Assembly (NCBI RefSeq): GCF_044336245.1 | Contig: NZ_CP172346.1 | Location: 4,960,001 to 5,024,000, forward strand | DNA length: 64,000 bases | Direction: 5' to 3' | Source of the DNA: Schlesneria sphaerica | GTDB lineage: Bacteria; Planctomycetota; Planctomycetia; Planctomycetales; Planctomycetaceae | Shown: positions 1 to 7,216 of the stretch, in pieces | How the letters are laid out: every line of letters starts with the position of its first letter | How positions within the stretch are numbered: the stretch's first letter is position 1 | Translations under genes and position numbers: made by a program | The notes under the pieces: model-generated | The model's input: only the letters and a program-made list of their open reading frames with translations | Told to the model about the DNA's origin: nothing | The model's database searches: none

Positions 1-5
1 CCCAC

Positions 6-269
6 TTACCGTCTGAACAAGAGGTGTTGCGTAATGCTGCACGCTATCGATACTTCAGAGAAAGTACAACCGACCAATTCGTCAATCCACCCGCCTGATT
101 CAAGGCTAGGATTCATCTGGACCAGCAGCTGCCGCCAAATCGCTTGGTTCGTCAGGCCATCGTCAACAAAGCGACGGAAGCGTGGCTCACGGATGCGAAC
201 GAAACTACGCGCGTACTCGGCGTTGCGGTGAATCACATCGCTTCGTACCTTGAAAACAGTAAGCGCACG
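6..269 (-). pseudogene. Remnant of the N-terminus of a large DEAD/DEAH-box (DUF1998-type) helicase
   Basis: Reading leftward, an open frame gives VFKVRSDVIHRNAEYARSF, then an NPSLESGGWIDELV-like block, and ends in TAA at 8-6. Large bacterial DEAD/DEAH helicases of the DUF1998-associated kind, including defence-linked ones, typically begin with a 'YAxYxRSFIxIxDxRI ... LNPSFEPGGWIDELV' region, and this matches from memory of the family. No ATG or GTG lies at the expected start. The frame runs back without a start codon to the TGA that closes the neighbouring IS66 remnant at 303-305. The ATPase motifs are missing because the frame stops only about 80 codons in. I infer a broken gene fragment. 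The opposite strand also has an open frame, but it carries an in-frame TGA at 96-98. Confidence 0.45.
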
Positions 270-302
270 GCGAGGTAGGCCCCCGCGGATGAGATCGGGG
301 GT

Positions 303-657
303 TCAGCGTTTCTTTCTATTGTTGGCTTTTTGTTGTTTTGATCTTTGGCGTTCTTTTTTGCGGATCGTTTCGATCTGCCAGCGGTGCTCGAGATGGCCTT
401 CAGCCAGTGATCGGGGAGCTGGTCTGTCCGGTCGGGTGGGGCTGCTCCAGTGCGTAGTCGTTGGGGGGGGCCTCCAAGGCCGCCCGCAGCCAGTGCCACG
501 GTTCTACCTCGCAGTACTTGGCACTGCCAACCAGACTAAGCAGGGTCGCAGCGCGATGACCTCCCTGTTCGCTGCGGACGAACAGCATGTTCTTCCGCAG
601 GATGGCGGGAGGCTTCATCTTCGGCTCTGACAGATGATTATCGATCTTCAGCCCCCG
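303..657 (-). pseudogene. Frameshifted C-terminal remnant of an IS66-family transposase
   Basis: Read leftward, the first frame gives an IS66-like C-terminal block: GLKIDNHLSE, then ILRKNMLFVRSEQGGHRAA, then LLSLVGSAKYCEVEPWHWLR. In IS66 TnpC proteins the matching stretch reads roughly 'DGRLPIDNNxxERAIRPxAxGRKNWLFxGSxxGGxRAAxxYSLIxTAKxNGVxPxxYLxDVL'. The reading then has to jump frame twice: once after a run of eight G at about 463-470, to reach LPDHWL, and again to reach EHRWQIETIRKKERQ, which stops at 303-305. The rest of the transposase, the TnpA/TnpB genes and both element ends are not visible. This is a dead fragment abutting the helicase remnant, which suggests that an IS insertion helped destroy that gene. 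Confidence 0.7.
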
Positions 658-708
658 GTTTTCGGATGTGGGGGTACAGCGCCCTCTACTGGTTCAAGGT
701 GTCCGCAT

Positions 709-1107
709 TTATGGCGAGGAGGGGGTTCGTTTCATGGACCCGGGTGATTTATTGCGTCCAGATTTCTTGTTCTTTAATCGCTCTGAATCCCAGGAAATGA
801 GCCACGTGAGCGACGTTGCGACAGAGAAGAGGAGGCAAGTATGAAACAGCAGGTATTGGACCGCGTTCTTGTCGGACAGGAGTCGGAAGAATTCTTCATT
901 TTGGAGAAGAAGGATAAGAAAGATCGTACCCGCAACAAATGCGGTTGCGAGACTGTATGGCGGAATCTTTCTCCTCAAAATCAAAGCGACGACAATACCG
1001 CAGATCGTTGACGCGATGAACAATGCAGCGACACGGTAATTGTCCAGGAAAAAGTAGTGCGTGAGTGCGGCCAGGACCGTGTGCATGGGAACCGTGCAGC
1101 AAATCAT
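709..1107 (-). CDS. Small polytopic membrane protein, unknown function
   Basis: About 132 residues with three or four hydrophobic segments: roughly residues 5-20, 25-45, 55-70 and 85-105, containing AALFIASTICGIVVALIL and FVAGTIFLILLLQ. A lysine/arginine-rich tail ends in SPGSMKRTPSSP. I chose the ATG at 1107-1105 because AAGGA lies 8 bases upstream; the ATG three codons earlier overlaps that Shine-Dalgarno sequence. I do not recognise a family. The gene lies in decayed, repeat-rich accessory DNA next to an IS66 remnant and has no operon partner. The membrane prediction is firm, but whether the gene is functional is uncertain. Confidence 0.5.
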   Translation of the reverse strand: MICCTVPMHTVLAALTHYFFLDNYRVAALFIASTICGIVVALILRRKIPPYSLATAFVAGTIFLILLLQNEEFFRLLSDKNAVQYLLFHTCLLFSVATSLTWLISWDSERLKNKKSGRNKSPGSMKRTPSSP

Positions 1108-1432
1108 GTTGAGCATTTCCTTCGGATCGAGTCAGTTGCCGGAATGATGCTGTTTGGCAGTATCCCACCACGAGGTGGCTCCTTACCTCGTAGGAATCTC
1201 GCTCTTGAGGCATGTTTGCTGTTGAATACCGAGGGTTGGCACTGAAGACGCTCAGGGACAACGAGAGACTCAACGTCTTCAAGGTGACTGGTTCACTATT
1301 TCGCCTTCCAACTAAGGGCCTCACATATTCTACCGGAACGGGTGAGGCTGGCGAATCGGGTGTGGAATTCGGCGATGTCCCTTTTGGTGGTCTTGTGGCG
1401 CCCTTATCAGGGCGATGGCAACGATCATTCTA

Positions 1433-1480
1433 CCCCGGGGCGTCGCTGCGCGGCTTTCGCCGCGGCGCTTTGCCCCGGGC
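1433..1480. repeat. REP-like palindromic intergenic element
   Basis: The left arm begins CCCCGGGGC and the right arm ends TTTGCCCCGGGC, with the inner arms GCGCGGC and GCCGCGG closing on a TTTC loop. The outer 8 bp (CCCGGGGC/GCCCCGGG) pair perfectly, with mismatches midway along the stem. It is flanked by 'gatatgtactggcctttcag'-type sequence. From memory, similar GC-rich palindromes are scattered between genes in planctomycete genomes and are often mis-called as tiny ORFs. Only one full copy lies in this window. Confidence 0.55.
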
Positions 1481-1677
1481 TGATATGTACTGGCCTTTCA
1501 GGCCGTGTGGGAACGGGGAGGGGGGCGCGGACGTTGTTTGCTGAGGCAATGGCGGTTGGCTGGGGGCGGAATTCATTGAGTTCAGTGCACGGGTGAAGTG
1601 ATTTTCCACCGAAGAGAGCAAACGCAGATTCAGGTTGAATGGTGCTGGCCTTAGGTTTGGGGGGCTTCGCGGTGAAG

Positions 1678-1745
1678 GCTCAGCGACTCTCGTCGGACGA
1701 GCCGTCCTCAGTGGGGAGGGAATTCGGCGAAGGGACTGGTGTGGA
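1678..1745. repeat. Dispersed repeat, copy 1 (second copy at 3211-3285)
   Basis: This stretch matches 3211-3285 at most positions, sharing cgtcctc(a/g)gtggggaggga(a/g)ttcgg and flanking ctcagcg. Read leftward in the frame of the kinase gene, it gives SPNSLPTEDGSSDESR followed by TGA; the true kinase C-terminus reads LLPNSLPTEDGASDQTR followed by a stop. It is either a relic of a duplicated kinase 3' end or a mobile dispersed repeat that supplied the kinase tail. No kinase-domain sequence remains next to this copy. Confidence 0.6.
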
Positions 1746-1874
1746 CGGGTTTCGCAGTTTTGAAATCGGGGAAACGCACGGGATGAGGTTGCTGGGTCAT
1801 TACCTGGGCTGTGATGTGTTTGTAGAATCAGGCTGCACGTCATCCCCTTTTCTGGCTCCTGGTGAGTGATCGGT

Positions 1875-2297
1875 ATGCTTTGGGATCTCATTCAACAGTC
1901 TCAGATCAGTCAGGCGAAATTTCAGAGTCAACATGCGGAGGCTGCCGCTGCGGACGCACACGCGGAAATCCGACTGCTCAAAATCCGCCTGCAGAAACTC
2001 GAGGAAGCTTTCGATCGCTTGACGATGTCGACAATGGCCATTGCCGAGATCCTCTGCGAGCAAGGCCAGCTCACGGAAGAGGAAGTTGAAGCGAAAATCG
2101 AAGAAATTGATTTGCGAGACGGCACGCTTGATGGTCGTTTGCGGCAGCCGGCGCCTGTGAGTCAATGTGCGAAATGTCGCCACGCCAATTCGGCGCGACG
2201 CAGTAAGTGCCTCTACTGTGGTGAGCCACTTCCCGCCCGCTCAACGGTATTTCCACCCGGATCGATTGATCTGCCGAACGGGGACCGCAGCGACTGA
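1875..2297 (+). CDS. Planctomycete-conserved coiled-coil protein with C-terminal zinc ribbon
   Basis: About 140 residues. It opens MLWDLIQQSQIS, followed by an alpha-helical coiled-coil region (about residues 10-75) rich in Ala, Glu, Leu and Arg. A short IDLRDGTLDGRL stretch precedes a C-terminal zinc ribbon, CAKCRHANSARRSKCLYCG, whose four cysteines form two CxxC knuckles. I recall an uncharacterised family of this layout in planctomycetes. The ATG at 1875 is preferred over the in-frame GTG at 1866 because GGTGAG at 1861-1866 is a suitably spaced ribosome-binding site. It looks soluble, with no signal peptide. The gene stands alone, so context suggests no role. A scaffold or nucleic-acid-binding adaptor is possible but unproven. 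Confidence 0.75.
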   Translation: MLWDLIQQSQISQAKFQSQHAEAAAADAHAEIRLLKIRLQKLEEAFDRLTMSTMAIAEILCEQGQLTEEEVEAKIEEIDLRDGTLDGRLRQPAPVSQCAKCRHANSARRSKCLYCGEPLPARSTVFPPGSIDLPNGDRSD

Positions 2298-3215
2298 CGC
2301 CGAATGGAAGTGGGGATGTCTTCCCTCGTTGGTTGACGGGAACTCGCGCAATAGATCTCGCGCGGACGATGCGTCCGTTGCCATGTCAGGAACGGAACGC
2401 AGTTCACCGGGCAGGCTGCTGATTTTCCAGCGAGGAGATCGTAGAGATTGGATTGATCTCCTTTTCTTCCCCTTGGCATCGAGCTGGGAGTCGTGTTCCA
2501 GAGGTTTGGATGTTTGGACTCGCGGTGATGTAGTTTGTTGTCGACACTGCTGACTTTGGAAAATCATCTGTCGGCCGGTGAGAGAACACGGATGGAGAGG
2601 TCGAGTTGACTAGCTACCTGGCTCAGTGAACGGGACGACCTTTTTGTGGCGAGCTGTTCTTTTTGGGGGTGTGGTTCAGGTGGCTGGGGGGGAGGTACGG
2701 GGCTGGTGTTGAGTCGGCGGGAGGGGCTTGTGACTCTGCTTTCTGTTGGTGGTTTCAGTTGGTTGCGGGAAGGAGTGCGCGTGTGCGGGGTTATTGGGGA
2801 AGGAAGGCCAGCGGCAGGATGCCGCTGCTACGGGGGCGGGTTCACGGATTTCAGTGAATCGGGCTGGCCGGCTGGCCAAATCCTGGCCAGCCGGTGGCCA
2901 GTCCCATGTGTTGTATTAGTTGAGAGTTAAGTCATTTGGGCCGACTGGCCCGGCTGGCCCGCGAATTTTGGGAATGGCGTTTTTCCGTTCGCGATTCCCT
3001 GTCACTGCTGGTTTCTTGCCGTGGCTTCGTGACGGGCCTCAAGCTGAGTCGATGGTTTTTTTGTTCTTTGACAATTCGGGACGTCATCGTGGCTCCGCCG
3101 GGACTCGTCAGGACGGTGTCAGGATGACGGTGGCGGAAAAGATGGTGGCAGGAATGTCGTGATTCCCGGTCATTCGCCGCAGGATGAGCGGGGGGGCAAG
3201 GTTACCGGGGGAGGC
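2298..3215. other. Non-coding region rich in palindromes
   Basis: About 900 bases with no convincing gene. It holds a small hairpin motif around 2804-2832 (cagcggcaggatgccgctg), the GGCTGGCC palindrome cluster at 2862-2963, and leads into the second copy of the dispersed repeat at 3211. Confidence 0.5.
2864..2963. repeat. GGCTGGCC palindrome cluster
   Basis: GGCTGGCCA at 2870-2878 and TGGCCAGCC at 2884-2892 form a perfect 9-bp stem around aatcc, extendable with a small bulge to about 2864-2902. More GGCTGGCC/TGGCC units follow at 2938-2963. This is a compact clustered repeat between genes. There is no T-run, so it is not an obvious intrinsic terminator. Confidence 0.55.
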
Positions 3216-3285
3216 TCAGCGTGTCTGGTCGGACGCGCCGTCCTCGGTGGGGAGGGAGTTCGGCAAGAGGACCGTTGTGGAGGCA
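3211..3285. repeat. Dispersed repeat, copy 2, forming the kinase C-terminus
   Basis: Homologous to 1678-1745. In this copy the repeat overlaps the last roughly 20 codons of the Ser/Thr kinase gene, so the protein's terminal PNSLPTEDGASDQTR is encoded by repeat sequence. Confidence 0.6.
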
Positions 3286-5435
3286 CTGGTCAGGTTCTGG
3301 CTGGCGTGGCTTTCCCACCACAACTGAGCGTGAGTCTCGGTCCAGGTTCCAGTCACTTCGAGCGATTCGAGTGTCCGGAGCAGATCGCTCGCGTCTTTGG
3401 GCCTTTCGTCGGGCGATTTCGCCAGACACTTCATGATGAGCGATTCCAGTTGAGGAGAAACCGGTTGGCCGCGCCGCTGGGATGGCGTTTCCGGCGTTTC
3501 CCGCGTGTGCTTCAGGCAGATCTCGACCACCGTACCTCCTTCAAAGACATGAGTCCCGGTCAGGAGGTAATAGGCCACAGCACCTAACGCATAGACGTCT
3601 GACCGCGTATCCACCTGATCGGGGCGATTGACTCCTTCGGGGGAAAGATAGTAGGGGGTGCCGGTGACCGAGTTGGGGTTGGTCAGGTTGGCCTCCGAGG
3701 CGGCGGTCAATGTCTTCACCAATCCGAAATCGAGGACTTTGACAAAGTCGAACAGGCCGCCGCGTGACGTCAGAAAGATATTCGCCGGTTTGATATCGCG
3801 ATGGACTAGCCCCGCCGCGTGCGCCTCGCCCAGCGCTCCACACGCCTGCTTCAGCAAATAGACCAGCCGTGCCTCGGGGACGGGACCGAATCTTCGGACC
3901 AGGTCGTCCAGATTCATGCCGTCGAGATATTCCATGACATAATAGAAAATACCGTCGGGTGTCCGGCCGTAGTCAAAGATGCTGACGGTGTTGGGATGGC
4001 TGAGCGAACTGGTCAGTTGAACTTCCCGTTCAAAGCGAGCGACAGCAGACTCCGACATCTGTTCCAGGCTGAGGAGCTTCACAGCGGTGGGGCGGCGGAG
4101 CAGGGCATGCCGGGCTTTGTAAACGGTCCCCATGCCGCCGGATCCCAGTTTCTCTTCCAGGGCGTATTGGCCCAGTTGCATGGCCGCGATCGTGACATCC
4201 TGCAGCGACCGTTGCTGGCGGGCTGCGTAGAGCATGGCGATGAAGATGGCGATGGCCGAGAGAGTCAGCAGGGCCATCAGAGCCCGGAATGAGCGGCGCA
4301 GCAGGTAAACGGGGAGGAATGCTTCGGCAACATCCATCTCCGTTGTCACACCGAAATCGTGGTTTGGGAGCCAGCGCCAGGCGGCGACCTTCATGACTCC
4401 CCGATAATCCCGGAAGCCATCGGCATCGCTTCCGGAATTTCCTTGTACGGCGTCGGCAACGTCGCGGGTGAGGGGCTGTTCGGGCCGCCGTGTTTGCGGG
4501 CGACCTCCTTTAACCATGTTGACCCCGGGATCACGCAGCTCGACGCTGAGGGTGGAATGAGCTTCGGGCTGATCGAGTAACAGGCCGATCTGCTTCAGTT
4601 GTTCGTCAAAGCGACTCTGGCTGAGCAGCAGGCCGTTGCTGTCGAAGGCAAGGGTCTCGCCCGATTGACCTGATCGGCCGACCTGCAGGATGCGGCTGAA
4701 CTGATTTTCCGGCCGGATGCGTATTCCCAGTGCGGCGAGGGGTTCTCCCGCGTCATTTCCGATGGGGGCGATCACGATCATCGTCGGAAGGTTCTGCTGC
4801 AATTGTCCGTTCTCGTCGTCCAGCAGAAGCGGGCTGCGAAAGGGTTTGGAGACGACGATTTCGCCTGAAAGAGCCTGGTCGTAAAGATGTTTGCGGTACT
4901 GATCGACTGGTTTTCCGACCGGTGCGTCATGATCGGCGGCGAGGATGGTTCCCCCCGGCGCGACGATGAAGTAACCGATGAAACCGGACTGGGTGAGGCG
5001 ATTTTCCAGTCGCTGTCGCAAGGCATCCTGGGCAGGGGCCTGCAGCAGTTTTCGATCGGCCACGGGTAAATCGAGTTTGGCGAGGAGTTCGGCGACCAGC
5101 GGGCGCAATTCGCGGTCTTCGGCGAACAACCGGGCGATCGTCCGCTGGTCATCGATCCAGATCTCAAGAGCGTTGACGGTAGCGTCGGCGATGACGCTCA
5201 GTTCTTCCGACCGTTCCTGATGCATGACCGCTTCGACGGCTCCGGAGATCCAATAACCCAAACCTCCGAAAAGGACTGCGGCGATCAGGGGCCAGGCCCA
5301 GATTTCCCGTCGCAGGAATCGCCCGGTCGCCTGCAGTTTCGTGTCGCTAGTGAATAGACGCGAAGCACGTCCAATGTGCGAACGCGAAAACTGATGGTTC
5401 ACGGTGGATTTGGGCGGGGATGGTTCAGCAGGCAT
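3216..5435 (-). CDS. Membrane Ser/Thr protein kinase with extracytoplasmic Cache-like sensor
   Basis: 739 residues. After a cytoplasmic N-terminus comes a first membrane helix (about 46-66), a roughly 310-residue extracytoplasmic region resembling a double Cache sensor (70-380; it contains GYFIVAPGGTILAADHD), a second helix (384-404), then a Hanks-type kinase domain from 424. Visible kinase motifs are the glycine loop GSGGMGTVY (431-439), the AVK lysine K453, HRDIKPAN (545-552), DFG (569-571) and GTPYYLSPE in the activation segment. All catalytic residues are present, so it should be active. Planctomycete kinases usually carry the sensor after the kinase domain; here a chemoreceptor-like sensor precedes it. 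The last 20 or so residues come from a dispersed repeat. It is monocistronic and no substrate is evident from its neighbours. Confidence 0.88.
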   Translation of the reverse strand: MPAEPSPPKSTVNHQFSRSHIGRASRLFTSDTKLQATGRFLRREIWAWPLIAAVLFGGLGYWISGAVEAVMHQERSEELSVIADATVNALEIWIDDQRTIARLFAEDRELRPLVAELLAKLDLPVADRKLLQAPAQDALRQRLENRLTQSGFIGYFIVAPGGTILAADHDAPVGKPVDQYRKHLYDQALSGEIVVSKPFRSPLLLDDENGQLQQNLPTMIVIAPIGNDAGEPLAALGIRIRPENQFSRILQVGRSGQSGETLAFDSNGLLLSQSRFDEQLKQIGLLLDQPEAHSTLSVELRDPGVNMVKGGRPQTRRPEQPLTRDVADAVQGNSGSDADGFRDYRGVMKVAAWRWLPNHDFGVTTEMDVAEAFLPVYLLRRSFRALMALLTLSAIAIFIAMLYAARQQRSLQDVTIAAMQLGQYALEEKLGSGGMGTVYKARHALLRRPTAVKLLSLEQMSESAVARFEREVQLTSSLSHPNTVSIFDYGRTPDGIFYYVMEYLDGMNLDDLVRRFGPVPEARLVYLLKQACGALGEAHAAGLVHRDIKPANIFLTSRGGLFDFVKVLDFGLVKTLTAASEANLTNPNSVTGTPYYLSPEGVNRPDQVDTRSDVYALGAVAYYLLTGTHVFEGGTVVEICLKHTRETPETPSQRRGQPVSPQLESLIMKCLAKSPDERPKDASDLLRTLESLEVTGTWTETHAQLWWESHASQNLTSASTTVLLPNSLPTEDGASDQTR

Positions 5436-5950
5436 GGGGATTCAGTCGTCCGGCACGTGACAGCGGTTCGCGAACACCAGTGGACCGGGCTCATCCGTGC
5501 CGGGATGCTGGTGTGCTCTGGGGACCCACCGGCGGTGGTCTCGGAGGTCAAGGTATCGTCTCGGTGGAAGACTCGCAATTACTGGCGAATTCAAGATTTA
5601 GACAGCTTGAGGGGCTGTCAGGCGGCCAGCAATTGGTTGCATTCCCCATCTAAAGCCGTATGATTCGTGATTCGACTTTTGAGGGAGTTACCAGTCACAG
5701 CGATGCGGCGAATTGGCTGTTCGTGCAAGCCGTCGTCACAGCGACCTCAACGCTTTCGGTCTCATCTTCGACTCGATCCGTCCTGCTGCAGAACTTTACC
5801 TGGCGGCGAAAAACCAGGCTGCGAAAACCGGAGGAATGGCTCGCACGGGGCGATTCGTTCAGGGGGCGAACGGAGTTGATCAGGCCGTGCGTCGTTTTAC
5901 AAATTCACAACACGATTTCTCCACAACACAATTTCAGGTTGAGGTATTCC
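5436..5950. other. Upstream region between the kinase gene and bfr
   Basis: A long frame runs into bfr from 5660, but its first 97 codons lack family resemblance and read as low-quality sequence, so I treat it as non-coding leader. Promoters for the divergent kinase gene and for bfr must lie here, but I cannot place them. Confidence 0.45.
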
Positions 5951-6433
5951 ATGCAAGGCAACACTCAGGTCATTGACGCTCTCAATCGCGCTCTGACAAT
6001 CGAATTGACGGCGATCAACCAGTACTTCTGCCAGTCGAAGATGTGCAAAAACTGGGGCTTGATGAAGCTGGCGAAAAAGCACTATGAAGAATCGATCGGC
6101 GAGATGAAGCACGCCGACAAGATCATTGACCGGGTGCTGTTCCTGGAAGGAACTCCTGAGATTGCCCGCTATGACGTGATCCGCGTCGGAAGCGACGTCA
6201 AAGAGCAGTTCGAGAATGATCTGAAGCTCGAAACCAGTGGGGTCGCGGCCTACAACGAACTGGTCGACCTGTGCATCAAGATTAAGGACAACGGAACCCA
6301 CGCCATCGCGCTCGAGATTCTCACGGATTCCGAGGAGCACGTTGACTGGCTGGAAACCCAGTTAGGGTTGATCGAGAAGATCGGGCTGGAAAACTATCTC
6401 GCTCAGCACATGCTGGGTGAAGAGGTCGAGTGA
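5951..6433 (+). CDS. bfr: Bacterioferritin
   Basis: 160 residues, the normal length for heme-containing bacterioferritin, which stores iron as a ferric mineral in a 24-subunit shell. Ferroxidase ligands are visible: E18 in the IELTAINQYF helix, E51 and H54 in EMKHAD, and a later EEH motif (SEEHVDW). M52, the heme-bridging methionine, is present, so it belongs to the heme-binding class and not to plain ferritins. The start is the ATG at 5951 with GAGG just upstream; the frame stays open further upstream but that part is not ferritin-like. The last 31 bases overlap the 3' end of the convergent bfd gene, which should make the partner that reduces and mobilises the stored iron. Confidence 0.95.
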   Translation: MQGNTQVIDALNRALTIELTAINQYFCQSKMCKNWGLMKLAKKHYEESIGEMKHADKIIDRVLFLEGTPEIARYDVIRVGSDVKEQFENDLKLETSGVAAYNELVDLCIKIKDNGTHAIALEILTDSEEHVDWLETQLGLIEKIGLENYLAQHMLGEEVE

Positions 6434-6702
6434 TCCGCCACGGGCGGCAGATAGATGGCCAGATACTGCTTGAGATGTCTGTGGCAGGCGGCGCAACCGT
6501 CGCCTGCCCCTGTCATCAGTTTCAGGTCTCGGACAGAGGTGGCACCGCCGGTGCGAATCGCTTCGATAATGGTATCTTCAGCGACTTTCAGACATCGGCA
6601 GACTGTGCGGACAGCGCAACTCCCGACCATGCTGCAACTGGAGCACGTCCCTTCGCAGGCGTGATTCTGGGTTACTGTGGTAGACTCGGCGGAACTGATC
6701 AC
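6403..6702 (-). CDS. bfd: Bacterioferritin-associated ferredoxin-like [2Fe-2S] protein
   Basis: 99 residues. The Bfd domain (about residues 33-80) shows CRCLKV near its start and GDGCAACHRHL near its end, the CxC...CxxC pattern that binds a [2Fe-2S] cluster in Bfd. Bfd docks on bacterioferritin near the heme and passes in electrons to release Fe2+. The N-terminus is longer than in classic Bfd (about 64 residues) and carries four more cysteines, CEGTCSSCSMVGSC, which could hold a second metal site. It is convergent with bfr and overlaps its 3' end by 31 bases. A 15-bp Fur-like palindrome lies 16 bases upstream of the start codon, consistent with iron-repressed expression. Confidence 0.85.
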   Translation of the reverse strand: MISSAESTTVTQNHACEGTCSSCSMVGSCAVRTVCRCLKVAEDTIIEAIRTGGATSVRDLKLMTGAGDGCAACHRHLKQYLAIYLPPVADHSTSSPSMC

Positions 6703-6717
6703 TGGCGCTCCTCATAC

Positions 6718-6732
6718 TGAGACTCAGTCTCA
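6718..6732. promoter_or_regulatory. Putative Fur box upstream of bfd
   Basis: TGAGACTCAGTCTCA is a perfect 7-1-7 inverted repeat, the architecture of Fur operators (TGATAAT-N-ATTATCA and GC-richer variants). It sits 16 bases upstream of the bfd start. bfd is a classic Fur-repressed gene in proteobacteria. The fit in position, symmetry and gene function is good, but the half-site differs from the AT-rich consensus. Confidence 0.6.
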
Positions 6733-7216
6733 ATCCATCGTAGCTCGTTGTGTTCACACGTCAAGCCGACTCTCGCAGGAAATGCGCGTCCGCATTCGCG
6801 CACGGTAATTCGCGTCGGCGTGACGAGGCGACCTGATGGCTCTGAGATTGCTGATCCGTCTGGTCGCGCGGTCGCTGATGAGGTGGTCGATGCGAGTGGG
6901 CGGGGTGCCTGTCTCGTGTCAGCAGACCCGCGGTCAGGGGATGGGGAACTGCCGGGGAATCGTCTGGCGGCTGTACGAAGACGGTCGTCTGGAAATAGGG
7001 ATCGAGAGGGTCGTACACTTGCGGACGGTTACGAGGGGTGGCAGCATCTTAGGGGGCGGACGAGGTGTGCCGCTCGTACCGCAGTCAGGGTGTATAGAAT
7101 GACACCATCTCGATCGAATACGTCGAGGTCCTGATCAATCAGCGACCGGGTGGGCTTCCTGCCGGTTTGATGATGGCCCGCCGTCACTTTTTCATGGCAC
7201 TCACCGAGTTTTGATT
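6733..7216. other. Non-coding gap before the response-regulator gene
   Basis: About 480 bases. The open frames on both strands are short and of random composition. I see no RNA gene or terminator. Confidence 0.45.

Larger units (their letters stand above)
1108..1874. other. Non-coding stretch with dispersed repeats
   Basis: No frame here has convincing coding character; the open frames are short and rich in Ser, Pro and Arg on the antisense side. The stretch holds the palindromic element at 1433-1480 and a repeat at 1678-1745 that resembles the 3' end of the Ser/Thr kinase gene at 3216. Confidence 0.5.

Noticed and set aside
3..278. Rightward open frame at the left edge with one in-frame TGA at 96-98 (possible recoding).
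   Set aside because: It is the antisense of a leftward frame that resembles a helicase N-terminus; the antisense explanation needs no recoding.
896..1324. Leftward 142-codon frame upstream of the small membrane protein.
   Set aside because: Contains low-complexity SLSLSLS, overlaps a better candidate gene in another frame and has no family resemblance.
5660..5950. N-terminal extension of bacterioferritin by 97 residues.
   Set aside because: Bacterioferritin has a standard start at 5951 with its own ribosome-binding site; the extension has random composition.
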